A stretch of DNA of 27,531 bases from an uncultured Collinsella sp. (GCA_900758885.1 CAAETD010000054.1:1-27531), one strand, 5' to 3'. Shown: positions 5,273 through 13,782, counted from the stretch's first letter. Notes: generated by a model from the sequence alone, not told the origin. Numbers and translations are program-made.

Positions 5273-8050
5273 TTACTTCTTCCCAAATTTGATTTTAATT
5301 GCACGCTTCAAAGCGTACTTGCCGAGGCTTGGGAGCTTTTGCTCGTATTTGACCATCGTGGAGCACTCGGGGCGGTCGCGATCCAGATGGATGGCGTCGA
5401 ACGCGCACTTGGTGGTGCACAGGCCGCAGCCGATGCACTTGTTGGGGTCGACGATCGAGGCACCGCAACCCAGGCAACGGGCGGTCTCGGCGCGCACCTG
5501 CTCTTCGGTAAAGGTCTCGACGTACTCGCTAAACGGCGCGGCCTTCTCGCGCTCGCAGTTCACGTGGGCAACCTCGCGGCTCGCGTTGTCGTAGCTCTCG
5601 ATCACGACATCGTCGCGGTCGAGCGCGGTGTAGTGGCGCTGATTGCGGCCGATGGTGAGCGTGGATCCCGGCTGCACAAAGCGATGGATGGACACGGCGG
5701 CCTCGTGACCGGCGGCGATGGCGTCGATGGCAAAGCTCGGACCGGTGTAGACGTCGCCGCCCACAAAGATGTCGGGCTCGGCGGTCTGATAGGTCTGGGG
5801 ATCGGCAAGGGCACCCTGGCCGCGGCCAAGTTCCACCTTGGAGCCAGCCAGCAGGTCGCCCCACACAATGGACTGGCCAATCGACATGACCACGCGGTCG
5901 GCATCGACACGGCGCAGATCGTTCTCGTCGTACTCGGGCGCAAACCGGCCCTCGTCGTCAAAGACACGCGTGCAGCGCTTGAAGGTGATACCGCACACAC
6001 GACCGGCCTCGTCCAGGTGAACCTCCTTGGGGCCCCAGCCGCAGCTGATGTGGGCGCCGTCCTCAACGGCCTCGCGACGCTCCTCCTCGCTGGCGGGCAT
6101 CTGGGCCTCGCTCTCCAGGCAGAACATCTCAACGTGCTCGGAACCCAAACGGCAGGCGTTGCGCGCGACGTCGATGGCCACGTTGCCGCCGCCCACCACG
6201 ATGGTGCGGCCGGGCAGCGCGTCGATCTTGCCACTGTTGACCTCGCGCAAAAAGTCGACGGCCACGGTCACGTCCTCGGCATCCTCGCCCGGAATACCGG
6301 CGAGGCGGCCGCCCTGGCAGCCGATGGCAACATAAAAGGCCTTAAAGCCCTGCGCGCGCAGCTCGTCGAGCGTCACATCGCGACCGACCTCCACGCCATA
6401 GCGGAACTCGGCGCCCATCAGGCGAATGATCTCGACCTCTGCCTCGATAACGTCCTTCTCCAGCTTAAAGCTGGGAATGCCGTAGGTGAGCATGCCGCCC
6501 GGGCGCTCGTTCTTCTCGAACACGACAGGCTTGTAGCCCTTCTCGGCCAGATAGAAGGCGCAGGACAGACCGGCCGGGCCGGCACCGATGATGGCGATCT
6601 TCTGATCGAAGCCGCCAGCGCGTGTCGGCGTCACCACGGGAGGGACATAGCGGGTCGCGGCATCAAGATCGCGCTGGGCGATAAACTTCTTGACCTCGTC
6701 GATAGCCACGGCGGCGTCCACACGGCCGCGGGTGCAGGCATCCTCGCAGCGGCGGTTGCACACGCGGCCGCAGATAGCGGGCAGCGGGTTCTCGCGCTTG
6801 ATGAGCGCCAGCGCCTCGTCATAGCGCCCCTGTGCCGCAAGCTTCAGATAGCCCTGAACGGCAACGTGCGCGGGGCAAGCCGTCTTGCAGGGCGCGGTGC
6901 CGGACTCGTGCGTCTCGATACGGTTATCGTTGCGGTAGTTGGGCGACCACTTGGTGTGGTCCCACTTGGTGGCATCGGGCAGCTCCTGGCGCGGATACTC
7001 GGGCACCTGTCCGCCGGCCTTTTTGCTGCAGAGCTTCTGGCCGAGCTTGGCGGCACCGGCAGGGCACACCTCAACGCAGCGACCGCAGGCCACGCACTTG
7101 TCCTTCTCGACCTTGGCGACATAGGCCGAGCGCGACAGGTTGGGCGTGTTGAACAGCTGCGAGGTGCGCAGGGCGTAGCACACGTTGACGTTGCAGTTGC
7201 AGATGGCGAAGATCTTGTTCTCGCCGTCGATATTGGTGATCTGGTGCACAAAGCCGTTGTCCTCGGCCTGGCGCAAGGTGTCGTAAACCTCGTCGCGGGT
7301 CACGTAATGGCCACGATCGGTCTCAACCACGTAGTCGGCCATATCGCCCACGGCGATGCACCAATCGGCCGGGTCGTCGGCGCAGCCCTCACCCATCACG
7401 CGACGGCTCGCGCGGCAGCTGCAGGTGCTGGCGGCATATTTGCCATCGTATTTGTCGAGCCAATGCTCAATATGCTCGATCGGCACCGACGTGCTCGCGG
7501 CATCAATAGCCTTCTCGACCGGAATGACATGCATGCCGATGCCGGCACCACCGGGCGGCACCATCGGCGTGGCCTTGGACAGCGGTCCCTTGGACGCCTG
7601 CTCAAAGAACTTAGCATAGACCGGGTGCTCCTCGAGCTGGCTCACGCGCATGTTGAGGAACTCGGCGGAACCCGGCACCAGCATGGGCAGCACCCACTGC
7701 TTGGCGCGCTCGGGGTTTTCCCAGTTGTACTCGAGCAGACCCGTGTAGCTCATGTCGTCGAGCATCTTCTCGATATCGGCTTCGGGCATGCCGGTGAGCT
7801 TGACCATCTCGGGCAGCGTATAGGGACGGCGCATCTTCATCTTGCAGAGCACTTCGGCCTGCTCGTCGGTTGCGGCCTCGGCAAACGACCAGTACTCGTA
7901 GCCCAGCAGCTCATCGCGATGCAGCAGACGGTTGGTGCAGTGCTCGCACAGCTTGACGATGGCCTCGCGCGGATGCTCCGGTATCGGCGGCACGAACTCC
8001 GAACCGATGTCGGGCTCGGTGTAGCTAATCCCCGGTCCGTTGAGAATCAT
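5273..8050 (-). CDS. Multidomain Fe-S/FAD NAD(P)H oxidoreductase (GltD-like)
   Basis: This 925-aa cytoplasmic flavoprotein should pass electrons between NAD(P)H, FAD and several Fe-S clusters. The N-terminal part has CEHC (35-38), a helix-turn-helix-like segment (about 78-105), the cluster CSCRASRR (210-217) and CNCNVNVC (284-291). A ferredoxin motif, CVACGRCVEVCP, follows at 319-330. A GltD-type domain comes next, with Cys-rich CGRVCNRRCEDAC (427-439), the FAD-binding GAGPAGLS (489-496) and the NAD(P) site VVGGGNVAIDVAR (618-630). The C-terminus has CLGCG (859-863) and CIGCGLCTTKC (872-882). The start is the ATG at 8048-8050, with AAGGGA upstream. Longer frames cross the operator region. The physiological substrate is unknown. 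Glutamate synthase is unlikely because no large subunit is nearby. It is divergent from tetR. Confidence 0.85.
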   Translation of the reverse strand: MILNGPGISYTEPDIGSEFVPPIPEHPREAIVKLCEHCTNRLLHRDELLGYEYWSFAEAATDEQAEVLCKMKMRRPYTLPEMVKLTGMPEADIEKMLDDMSYTGLLEYNWENPERAKQWVLPMLVPGSAEFLNMRVSQLEEHPVYAKFFEQASKGPLSKATPMVPPGGAGIGMHVIPVEKAIDAASTSVPIEHIEHWLDKYDGKYAASTCSCRASRRVMGEGCADDPADWCIAVGDMADYVVETDRGHYVTRDEVYDTLRQAEDNGFVHQITNIDGENKIFAICNCNVNVCYALRTSQLFNTPNLSRSAYVAKVEKDKCVACGRCVEVCPAGAAKLGQKLCSKKAGGQVPEYPRQELPDATKWDHTKWSPNYRNDNRIETHESGTAPCKTACPAHVAVQGYLKLAAQGRYDEALALIKRENPLPAICGRVCNRRCEDACTRGRVDAAVAIDEVKKFIAQRDLDAATRYVPPVVTPTRAGGFDQKIAIIGAGPAGLSCAFYLAEKGYKPVVFEKNERPGGMLTYGIPSFKLEKDVIEAEVEIIRLMGAEFRYGVEVGRDVTLDELRAQGFKAFYVAIGCQGGRLAGIPGEDAEDVTVAVDFLREVNSGKIDALPGRTIVVGGGNVAIDVARNACRLGSEHVEMFCLESEAQMPASEEERREAVEDGAHISCGWGPKEVHLDEAGRVCGITFKRCTRVFDDEGRFAPEYDENDLRRVDADRVVMSIGQSIVWGDLLAGSKVELGRGQGALADPQTYQTAEPDIFVGGDVYTGPSFAIDAIAAGHEAAVSIHRFVQPGSTLTIGRNQRHYTALDRDDVVIESYDNASREVAHVNCEREKAAPFSEYVETFTEEQVRAETARCLGCGASIVDPNKCIGCGLCTTKCAFDAIHLDRDRPECSTMVKYEQKLPSLGKYALKRAIKIKFGKK

Positions 8051-8143
8051 GGTTGTCCCTTCTCTTGCCACAGCCCGGCGGGACCGCGGCGCCCCTCTTT
8101 TTTTGCAGGCCGGGCATGCCCCCATGCCGTTCACCCGCCATTG

Positions 8144-8212
8144 TTGACATTGTGTCAAAAATAGTATTGACGAACCGTCAACAATATTCAAGACTGTTAG
8201 GCGAACGGTCAG
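8144..8212. promoter_or_regulatory. Operator palindromes between the oxidoreductase and the TetR gene
   Basis: Two palindromes with the same design, TTGAC-N5-GTCAA, lie at 8144-8158 and 8167-8181, with centres 23 bp apart. A weaker related site, GGCGAACGGTCAG, follows at about 8200-8212. An outer pair, TTGTTGAC (8141-8148) and GTCAACAA (8177-8184), encloses both. The location in a divergent intergenic region next to a TetR gene suggests that it is the binding site of that repressor. No fully convincing -35/-10 pair was identified for either direction. Confidence 0.7.
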
Positions 8213-8239
8213 GCAAAAGAGGATGAAAGGCGGCAAAAC

Positions 8240-8902
8240 ATGGGCAACAACACAGCAGATACCTCTGTGGTCGATGCCGTCCCCGCATCCGATAGCGCGG
8301 CAAAGCGCCTGACGGGCGACGAACGCCGTCGCGAGATCCTCGATGCCGTGCGTACCGTAAGCTCCGAGCTGGGCGTGTCCCACCTATCGGTATCGGCCGT
8401 GACCAAGCGAGCCGGCTGCACGCGCTCGCTGTTTTACCACTACTTCGCCGACATGGACGCCGCCGTCACCGCCGTCATGGACGAGGCGATCGACGGCTTT
8501 ATCTCCGAACTCGAGCAGTGGAACGCCGGCCGCACCGTCGGCGATATCGAGGGCGCGCTCGACACCGTCGCCCCGCTCTTTAAGCGCCTGGTCGCCAGCG
8601 GCCGCGAACTGCCGAGTACGCTCACCTCAAGCAGCGGCGCGCTCTACGGCGGCTTTTTGCACAACGTGGTTCAGCGCGTGGCGCAGTATATCTGCGACAC
8701 CACCGTGGTGGACTTTGTCGCCCATCATGAGCTACGCATCGACCATGTCTACGAGACGTTCTACACCCTCATCATGGGGTTGTTGATGTATATCCGCACG
8801 CACCCCGATGTGCCCGACGAGACGGTCAAGGAAATCATCGCCTCGACACTCCACATCGAGGGCTATACCGCCAAGTATCCGGAGCGCAATCCCCAGAACT
8901 GA
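8240..8902 (+). CDS. TetR-family transcriptional regulator
   Basis: The 220-aa protein has a TetR-type N-terminal DNA-binding domain at about residues 29-75. The helix-turn-helix is LSVSAVTKRAGCTRSLFYHYF, and the typical Tyr-His-Tyr-Phe motif sits in the recognition helix region. The remaining roughly 145 residues are the ligand-binding and dimerisation domain and give no hint of the ligand. The first 27 residues are a disordered Ala/Ser-rich extension. It starts at an ATG preceded by AAAGGCGG. It is divergent from the Fe-S/FAD oxidoreductase and 63 bp upstream of the DUF5692-type gene, so it probably controls both. Confidence 0.9.
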   Translation: MGNNTADTSVVDAVPASDSAAKRLTGDERRREILDAVRTVSSELGVSHLSVSAVTKRAGCTRSLFYHYFADMDAAVTAVMDEAIDGFISELEQWNAGRTVGDIEGALDTVAPLFKRLVASGRELPSTLTSSSGALYGGFLHNVVQRVAQYICDTTVVDFVAHHELRIDHVYETFYTLIMGLLMYIRTHPDVPDETVKEIIASTLHIEGYTAKYPERNPQN

Positions 8903-8965
8903 CGACATTTGGCCAAACTGCCCGCGATCAGAAGAGGGGCCGCGGGCGTGTGAAAGGAGAGCAGC

Positions 8966-9973
8966 ATGCTGTTCGATGTTTGGGGTAGCGATACCCTTAT
9001 CCACTGGGCCGGCTGGGCCATGGTCTTTATCGGCTTGATCGTGCTCAACGAGGTCGGCCGCCGCACCAAGCTGGGCGCGGCCATCATCTTTGGCGTGGCT
9101 CCGCTGGCCATGACCATCTATTGCGTCGCCATCGCCATCGGCGTCTCGCAGGGTGCCGAGTGGGCGCTCACCAACCCCACCCATGTGTACCAGAACAGCT
9201 GGTTCCACTACGCTAAGGTATACGCGGCGCTCGCCGGCTGCTGGGGCTTTATTGCCATTAAGTACCAGTGGGGAAAGATCGGCAAGGCGCGTTGGTTCCG
9301 CGCATGGCCGTTTGTGATCGTCGCCATCAACATCATGATCGCCGTCGTGTCCGACTTTGAGAGCGCCTATCACTTCTTTGTCCTGGGCGAGTCCACCTGG
9401 GTCACCTCCGAAGGTGCTACGCAGCTAGCCGGCTGGAACAACGTGTTCAACGGCATCGCCGGTATCATCAACATCTTCTGCATGACCGGTTGGTGGAGTG
9501 TCTACGCCTCCGAGGATCAGACCGACATACTGTGGCCCGATATGACCTGGGTCTACATCATCGCCTACGATATCTGGAACTTCTGCTACACCTACAACTG
9601 CCTGCCCACCCACTCCTGGTTCTGCGGCTTTGCGCTGCTGCTGGCGCCCACCGTCGCCGCCTTTATCTGGAACAAGGGCGGCTGGATCCAGAACCGCGCC
9701 TTTACGCTGGCTATTTGGTGCATGTTTGCCCAGGTATTCCCCTACTTCCAGGAGGAGTCCATCTTTGTGACCCACTCCACGCTCGACCCCGGCGCCGCTA
9801 CCGCGGTCTCGATCGCCGCACTGGTCGCCAACGTCGCCGCGATCATCTACATCGCCTACCGTGCCAAGAAGCTCGGCCGCAATCCCTATAAGCAGGATGT
9901 CTTTGAGGGCACCAGCGATTGGGAGAAGGCTACCGCCCGCCGCGCCAAGGTTGATTACGCGCACGCCGAGTAA
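8966..9973 (+). CDS. Multi-pass membrane protein, DUF5692-like
   Basis: The 335-aa protein has about eight or nine hydrophobic segments, beginning with DTLIHWAGWAMVFIGLIVLN and ending with ATAVSIAALVANVAAIIYIAY, then a charged C-terminal tail. It is very rich in Trp, Tyr and Phe, with clusters such as WVYIIAYDIWNFCYTYNC. The assignment to DUF5692 is from memory of this pattern and is moderately certain. The function of that family is not known to me. The ATG at 8966 has an AAAGGAG site nine bases upstream. It probably shares a message with tetR. A possible partnership with the divergent oxidoreductase, for instance as a membrane anchor or transporter of its substrate, is inference. Confidence 0.75.
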   Translation: MLFDVWGSDTLIHWAGWAMVFIGLIVLNEVGRRTKLGAAIIFGVAPLAMTIYCVAIAIGVSQGAEWALTNPTHVYQNSWFHYAKVYAALAGCWGFIAIKYQWGKIGKARWFRAWPFVIVAINIMIAVVSDFESAYHFFVLGESTWVTSEGATQLAGWNNVFNGIAGIINIFCMTGWWSVYASEDQTDILWPDMTWVYIIAYDIWNFCYTYNCLPTHSWFCGFALLLAPTVAAFIWNKGGWIQNRAFTLAIWCMFAQVFPYFQEESIFVTHSTLDPGAATAVSIAALVANVAAIIYIAYRAKKLGRNPYKQDVFEGTSDWEKATARRAKVDYAHAE

Positions 9974-9988
9974 CATGTTGGTCGCTGT

Positions 9989-10025
9989 TGGCGCCTGGGC
10001 ATAGGCCCGCCCGCCAGGTTTTTCA
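9989..10025 (+). terminator. Terminator of the tetR-DUF5692 unit
   Basis: A compound hairpin lies 15 bp after the stop codon. TGGCG pairs with CGCCA around an inner GGGC-ATAG-GCCC, and GGTTTTT follows on the plus strand. Confidence 0.6.
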
Positions 10026-10041
10026 TCCAATGCCTCGCAGA

Positions 10042-10083
10042 GCCCCCGGAAAGCGTTTCGCTCGCTTTTCAGGGGCTTTTGTC
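10042..10083 (+). terminator. Second terminator after the DUF5692-like gene
   Basis: AGCCCCCGGAAAGCG and CGCTTTTCAGGGGCT form a long stem with one or two mismatches, followed by TTTTGTCG. Together with the preceding hairpin it forms a tandem terminator. Confidence 0.85.
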
Positions 10084-10209
10084 GTTGCGTCTCTATTCAT
10101 CTATTCAAAAACATGCGCATATATAAAATCGGATTTCAAATCATGAGGCGGCTCTATAGGGTCCTGTTTTTGGGTACAGTGTTGTCCCGATATTGAGCTT
10201 GGGGGATAT

Positions 10210-11706
10210 ATGAAAGATGAGACGACGGGCCAAGAGGACGCGGTCCAAGATGCAGAAGCGTGTGCCGAGGCCCTGGAGAGCCTAGACCGGATTTCGCTTG
10301 ACGATGTTGCGTTTGACGATTCGAGCGTTGATGTGCAGGATGAGCCGGAAATCGAGGCGCAGCCCGATGATCAGGATACAGGCGACGTTGAGCCTGCCGA
10401 AGATGAGGCAGATCACGAAGACACCGAAAGCGAGGCCGACGACCAGCCCGGATCCGACACGAGCGAGGAAACCATCTTGCTCGACAACTTGCCGGCCGAA
10501 GATTCGCTGACCCGCGAGCTCCCTGGCTTAGGCTCTGCGCCTGCCGTGGACGAGACCATCGCCATGGGCGATATTCCCCTACCGTCCGTTCCTTCGGCAC
10601 GCGAAGCCGAGGTTCGTCACCGTAAGATGTCGCCCAAGCGCCGCAACCTGATGGTGGCAGGCGTCGTAGCCGTCGCGCTTGTCGCCGGCGGCGCAGGCTA
10701 TGCCGCTTGGAATGGATACCGGCAAGAGCAGGCCGCCGTGGTTGCCGCAAACGCCCATACCATGATGTCGGTGCAAATTGGCGTACATGCCGCGGGGCTC
10801 GACTGCTCAACTGGCTCCAAGATTCCCGTGCAGGTGAGCGGTCAGGATTCCGACGGTTCTTCCGTGAGCGAAACGCTCTACGTTGACGAGCACGGTCGCG
10901 GCATTAAGCTGCTGCCCGGCGATTACACGTTCTCCATCGCCGCCTCCCCCATCGCGGCCGACGGCACCATCTACACCGTCCCGACCACCAAGGCCCAGGT
11001 TACGGTCAAGAATGACGGGCAGGATCTGCGCGCTCAAGCCACCTTTAAGCTTAAGGTGCCCTCAGCCGACACGGTGACCGACGACCAGATCGATGCCGCC
11101 GCCAAGTACGCCGAAGAAGGCGGCGCGAGCTCTGCCGCCGCGGCAAAGATACTCCAGCAGGCGGCAATTACGCGCCGCGATGCCGCCGCCAACGCCGTAA
11201 GCGCAAGCGAGGCTCAGTCCGCCCGCGATGCCGACGCTCGGCACAAGGCGACGAACCTGTATCAGCTCGATATTCCGGTTGAGTGGTATGGCAAGGTCGC
11301 AACCTGGCAGAACGGCAACACGCTGTGCATTTATCTGGACGGCGACACCAACACACCGCTCGTGACGCTCGTCGCAGTGCGCGATGGCGAGACCTTTACG
11401 CCCGACGACGGCGATACGGTTTTGGGCACGGTCAGCCTAGGCAACGGCTACACCGTCTACGCCAGCGGCCCTGTCTATCCGTACGTGATTCCGCAAACCG
11501 TTAATGGACACACGCAGAACCCCGTGTCGACCTACCCCATGGATACGGCGATTGAGCTTGTCGAGCTCACGACCGGCAACCGCTACACATACAGCCAGAT
11601 CAAAAACGACCTGGTCGGTAAAGACGGCAAGGCCGACGCCGCGACCAAACTCGAGACCGACTACCTCGCGCAGATCCTGCTGCCGAGTATCAAAGCCCAG
11701 GACTAG
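10210..11706 (+). CDS. Single-pass membrane protein with a long acidic cytoplasmic domain
   Basis: Not recognised as a named family. The 498-aa protein has a highly acidic N-terminal region, about residues 1-130, dominated by Asp, Glu and Pro and probably disordered. A basic stop, RHRKMSPKRRN (137-147), precedes one membrane helix at about 147-167. An outer domain of about 330 residues follows. It includes an Ala-rich helical stretch near 295-345 and a C-terminal part rich in beta-type sequence (VEWYGKVATWQNGNTLCIYL). The short motif ETI occurs twice in the acidic region (EETILLDNL and DETIAMGDI). The topology should be N-terminus inside, C-terminus outside. GGGGGA lies upstream of the ATG. 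It is transcribed alone, between a double terminator and a convergent ATPase gene. Confidence 0.8.
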   Translation: MKDETTGQEDAVQDAEACAEALESLDRISLDDVAFDDSSVDVQDEPEIEAQPDDQDTGDVEPAEDEADHEDTESEADDQPGSDTSEETILLDNLPAEDSLTRELPGLGSAPAVDETIAMGDIPLPSVPSAREAEVRHRKMSPKRRNLMVAGVVAVALVAGGAGYAAWNGYRQEQAAVVAANAHTMMSVQIGVHAAGLDCSTGSKIPVQVSGQDSDGSSVSETLYVDEHGRGIKLLPGDYTFSIAASPIAADGTIYTVPTTKAQVTVKNDGQDLRAQATFKLKVPSADTVTDDQIDAAAKYAEEGGASSAAAAKILQQAAITRRDAAANAVSASEAQSARDADARHKATNLYQLDIPVEWYGKVATWQNGNTLCIYLDGDTNTPLVTLVAVRDGETFTPDDGDTVLGTVSLGNGYTVYASGPVYPYVIPQTVNGHTQNPVSTYPMDTAIELVELTTGNRYTYSQIKNDLVGKDGKADAATKLETDYLAQILLPSIKAQD

Positions 11707-11779
11707 CCTGGCGCAGCAAGGTGCTCCCCAACCGTGATGAAGGAGCCAGGAGGTCCTGACCCCACAGGCCCATAGATGA

Positions 11780-13132
11780 TTAGGCAAGGAGCCACTTCCA
11801 TGCGGGCATAACGTGTACCACACCGTGCTCGCATGGAATATCGGTCTGTTCATCCATGGTAACGATTGCCGACTCGCCAAGATCAAACTGGGCCATCGAG
11901 GCATCAAGCGCGGCGATTTCGCGCTCGCGCGTTTTCTCACTTGCCATATCCGCACTCACCTGAATCAGGCTATACGCCCGCATGAGAAGCGCATCCCCAG
12001 CCACAAAGTCCACCTCATGGCTTTTGCTCTTCTCTTTGATTAGCAGGCGGCAGACCGAGCCGGTCCTCACCGCGGGAGTCCTTCTTCTTAGCGCATTGAA
12101 CACTGCGGTCTCGAGCCTCTGGCCCTGGTCCAATGCCGATGCGGGAGAGAATGCTCCAAACATCGCAGGGTCGACAGCGTAGACCTTAGACGCAGACCGC
12201 ATGTTATTTGCCAGTGAACGCGTGAACTCCGGCACAGAAAATAACAGGTAGGCGTCCTCATAATACTCAAGTAAGTCGCTGAGCGAATTACGACTGACGG
12301 GTATCTGTCTGCTCTTGAACTCGTTGTACACTTTGTTCACTGACAGCTCTCGTCCCGAAGATGCCATACACCGCGTCAAGAACAGCGATGCCAGGCGAGG
12401 GTTCTTGACGTCGTAACGTTCAACGACGTCCATGGCGACCGTTCGCGAAGCATATTCCTGTAGCAGCTGAATCGCGTCTGCAGGCGTCTGCTCAAGTGTC
12501 GCGATGAATCCCCCTCGTTCAAGATACCCGATCAGATGATGTCGAAGCAGCGCTGCATCGCTCGGGGAAAAGGTCGCATCTGACTCGAGAACGCTCCCCG
12601 TCTTATATCGAACGTATTCCGAAAAACTCAACGGAAAAAGCTCTCGCACAAGAGAACGACCCCTGAACTCGCTCTTAAGTTCTGAGGACAGCATCTTAGA
12701 AGAAGACCCCGTCACATAGACGGTCGCTTTCTCCGTATCGACTACACGCCGCAGAAACGCACCCCATTCGGGAATTTCCTGGATCTCGTCAAAGAAAATG
12801 TAAGCGCCCTCGGTTCGAGCAACAGGATACAGCGCATAGAACGTGTCGAGCACGTCCGCCAGCAGCGATGGCTCATACGGGCGCAAGCGCTCATCCTCAA
12901 AATTGAAGTAAAGCATCCGGTCAAGCTCGACGCCCCGGTTCTGAAGCCGCCACATCTCCTGATACAGGCGATACGTCTTTCCACAACGGCGGGCCCCCAC
13001 AATCACATTTACGATGTTGTCGCGCTTTGGCTCCTGTGGGTTTCCTAGATCAAGGTCTCGCTCAAAGACCTGCGGAACCCCCTGCTGTTCAAAGTCCTTT
13101 ATTTTCTGGGCGATCAAGTCGTTGAATGCCAT
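11780..13132 (-). CDS. AAA_14-type ATPase with DUF4143 C-terminal domain
   Basis: The 450-aa protein matches the AAA_14/DUF4143 architecture, common in gut bacteria and archaea and of unknown cellular role. The N-terminal ATPase has Walker A GARRCGKT (46-53), Walker B YIFFDEIQEI (111-120) and the sensor-like VTGSSSKM. The C-terminal part has a helix-turn-helix-like segment (LSVNKVYNEFKSRQIPVSRN), EYYEDAYLLFSV, and a nuclease-like end with HEVDFVAGDALL. The ATG at 13130-13132 has GGAG five bases upstream. Its sequence is visibly less GC-rich than its neighbours, it stands alone, and a 20-bp palindrome lies in its promoter. These fit a mobile accessory gene, but no transposase or attachment site is evident. 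Confidence 0.9.
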   Translation of the reverse strand: MAFNDLIAQKIKDFEQQGVPQVFERDLDLGNPQEPKRDNIVNVIVGARRCGKTYRLYQEMWRLQNRGVELDRMLYFNFEDERLRPYEPSLLADVLDTFYALYPVARTEGAYIFFDEIQEIPEWGAFLRRVVDTEKATVYVTGSSSKMLSSELKSEFRGRSLVRELFPLSFSEYVRYKTGSVLESDATFSPSDAALLRHHLIGYLERGGFIATLEQTPADAIQLLQEYASRTVAMDVVERYDVKNPRLASLFLTRCMASSGRELSVNKVYNEFKSRQIPVSRNSLSDLLEYYEDAYLLFSVPEFTRSLANNMRSASKVYAVDPAMFGAFSPASALDQGQRLETAVFNALRRRTPAVRTGSVCRLLIKEKSKSHEVDFVAGDALLMRAYSLIQVSADMASEKTREREIAALDASMAQFDLGESAIVTMDEQTDIPCEHGVVHVMPAWKWLLA

Positions 13133-13143
13133 TATTCTCCAAT

Positions 13144-13197
13144 CTTGCTCTCTATCTAATCAAAATTATAGTGATTCTTGATTAATTAGAGAGCAAG
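13144..13197. promoter_or_regulatory. Palindrome and -10 element upstream of the AAA_14 ATPase
   Basis: CTTGCTCTCTATCTAATCAA (13144-13163) is matched by TTGATTAATTAGAGAGCAAG (13178-13197), 18 of 20 positions. On the minus strand TATAAT falls in the loop. A regulator binding the arms would cover the promoter. No good -35 hexamer was found. Confidence 0.55.
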
Positions 13198-13251
13198 GTT
13201 ATATCTGACTTGATTAACACTTAAGCAAGTTTTTTCACTATTACTGCTCGA

Positions 13252-13330
13252 AGGATGCCGAGTGGCTGAGAGGACAACCAAGCTCGAATGCGACTCCCTG
13301 GACAGTCGATTTGGGACGGGGCTTTTTTGA
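13252..13330 (+). other. tRNA-Ser-like 5' fragment followed by a T-run (uncertain)
   Basis: GGATGCCGAGTGGCTGAGAGG resembles the acceptor and D arm of a bacterial tRNA-Ser. No anticodon arm or T arm follows. Instead a weak hairpin CGACT-CCCTGGAC-AGTCG and GGGGCTTTTTT close the region. It may be a decayed tRNA or a chance match. Confidence 0.25.
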
Positions 13331-13362
13331 CTACCCTCCCCCTGTAGAAAAATCCCTAACGC

Positions 13363-13429
13363 AGTTGCGGTGAAATAGGGGCTGTTTTTGCTGGTCAAAC
13401 CGCAAAACAATCCCTATTTCACCGCAACT
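13363..13429. repeat. Dispersed palindromic element, copy 3 (variant)
   Basis: The outer arms AGTTGCGGTGAAATAGGG and CCCTATTTCACCGCAACT pair perfectly. The inner part differs from the other copies but still pairs: TGTTTTTGC with GCAAAACA. It begins 24 bp beyond the stop codon of the small proline-rich gene. Confidence 0.88.
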
Positions 13430-13453
13430 TATTGGTGGCCTTTTGGATGGCAC

Positions 13454-13648
13454 TTAGCGCCACGGATCGGCTTCGAACATTGGCTCGCGCTCGGGGCGGC
13501 GATCGCTGTAGGGATCGTAGCCGTCGTCGTCCTCGTTCTCGGCACGGATGTAGGGGTCGCGCGGCTTGGGTGCCGGCTTAGGCGCAGACTTGGGTGCGGC
13601 GGGCGCCGCCTCAGCCGCCAGCGCGTTCGTCTTGTTCTCGTCTTTCAT
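13454..13648 (-). CDS. Small proline-rich acidic protein (64 aa)
   Basis: Not recognised. The chosen start is the ATG at 13646-13648, with AAGGAG nine bases upstream. A longer in-frame start lies in the clpB terminator region and has no binding site. The product is soluble and low in complexity. It has an Ala/Pro/Lys-rich segment (residues about 10-30, with PKSAPKPAPKPRDPY) and an acidic end with DDDGYDPYSDRRPEREP. It is probably disordered. It lies downstream of clpB on the same strand, beyond that gene's terminator. The upstream binding site and the independent position make it a likely real gene. Confidence 0.6.
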   Translation of the reverse strand: MKDENKTNALAAEAAPAAPKSAPKPAPKPRDPYIRAENEDDDGYDPYSDRRPEREPMFEADPWR

Positions 13649-13700
13649 CTGCAAAGCTCCTTGCCGTGCAATCGTGTTCAACATCATCGATTGTCGCACG

Positions 13701-13737
13701 AAAAAGGGCGGCGGACCCAATTGGATCCGCCGCCCTT
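13701..13737 (-). terminator. Terminator of clpB
   Basis: On the minus strand AAGGGCGGCGGATCC and GGGTCCGCCGCCCTT pair around CAATT, and TTTTTCG follows. It starts about 45 bp after the clpB stop. Confidence 0.9.
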
Positions 13738-13782
13738 GGCGTTTAGAAACGACTAGCAGGTTTTAAGGCATGCCCTAAAGAT

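Noticed and set aside
5168..8164. A 998-codon plus-strand frame
   Set aside because: It lies opposite the Fe-S/FAD oxidoreductase, has a composition dominated by Ala, Gly, Leu, His and Asp, and has no domain motif.
8051..8383. N-terminal extension of the Fe-S/FAD oxidoreductase by 111 codons
   Set aside because: The extension crosses the operator palindromes and overlaps the divergent TetR gene. The ATG at 8050 has its own binding site.
13252..13330. TPP riboswitch or intact tRNA-Ser
   Set aside because: The GGCTGAGAG string fits the start of both, but the second conserved TPP segment is missing, no thi gene follows, and no anticodon or T arm can be drawn.
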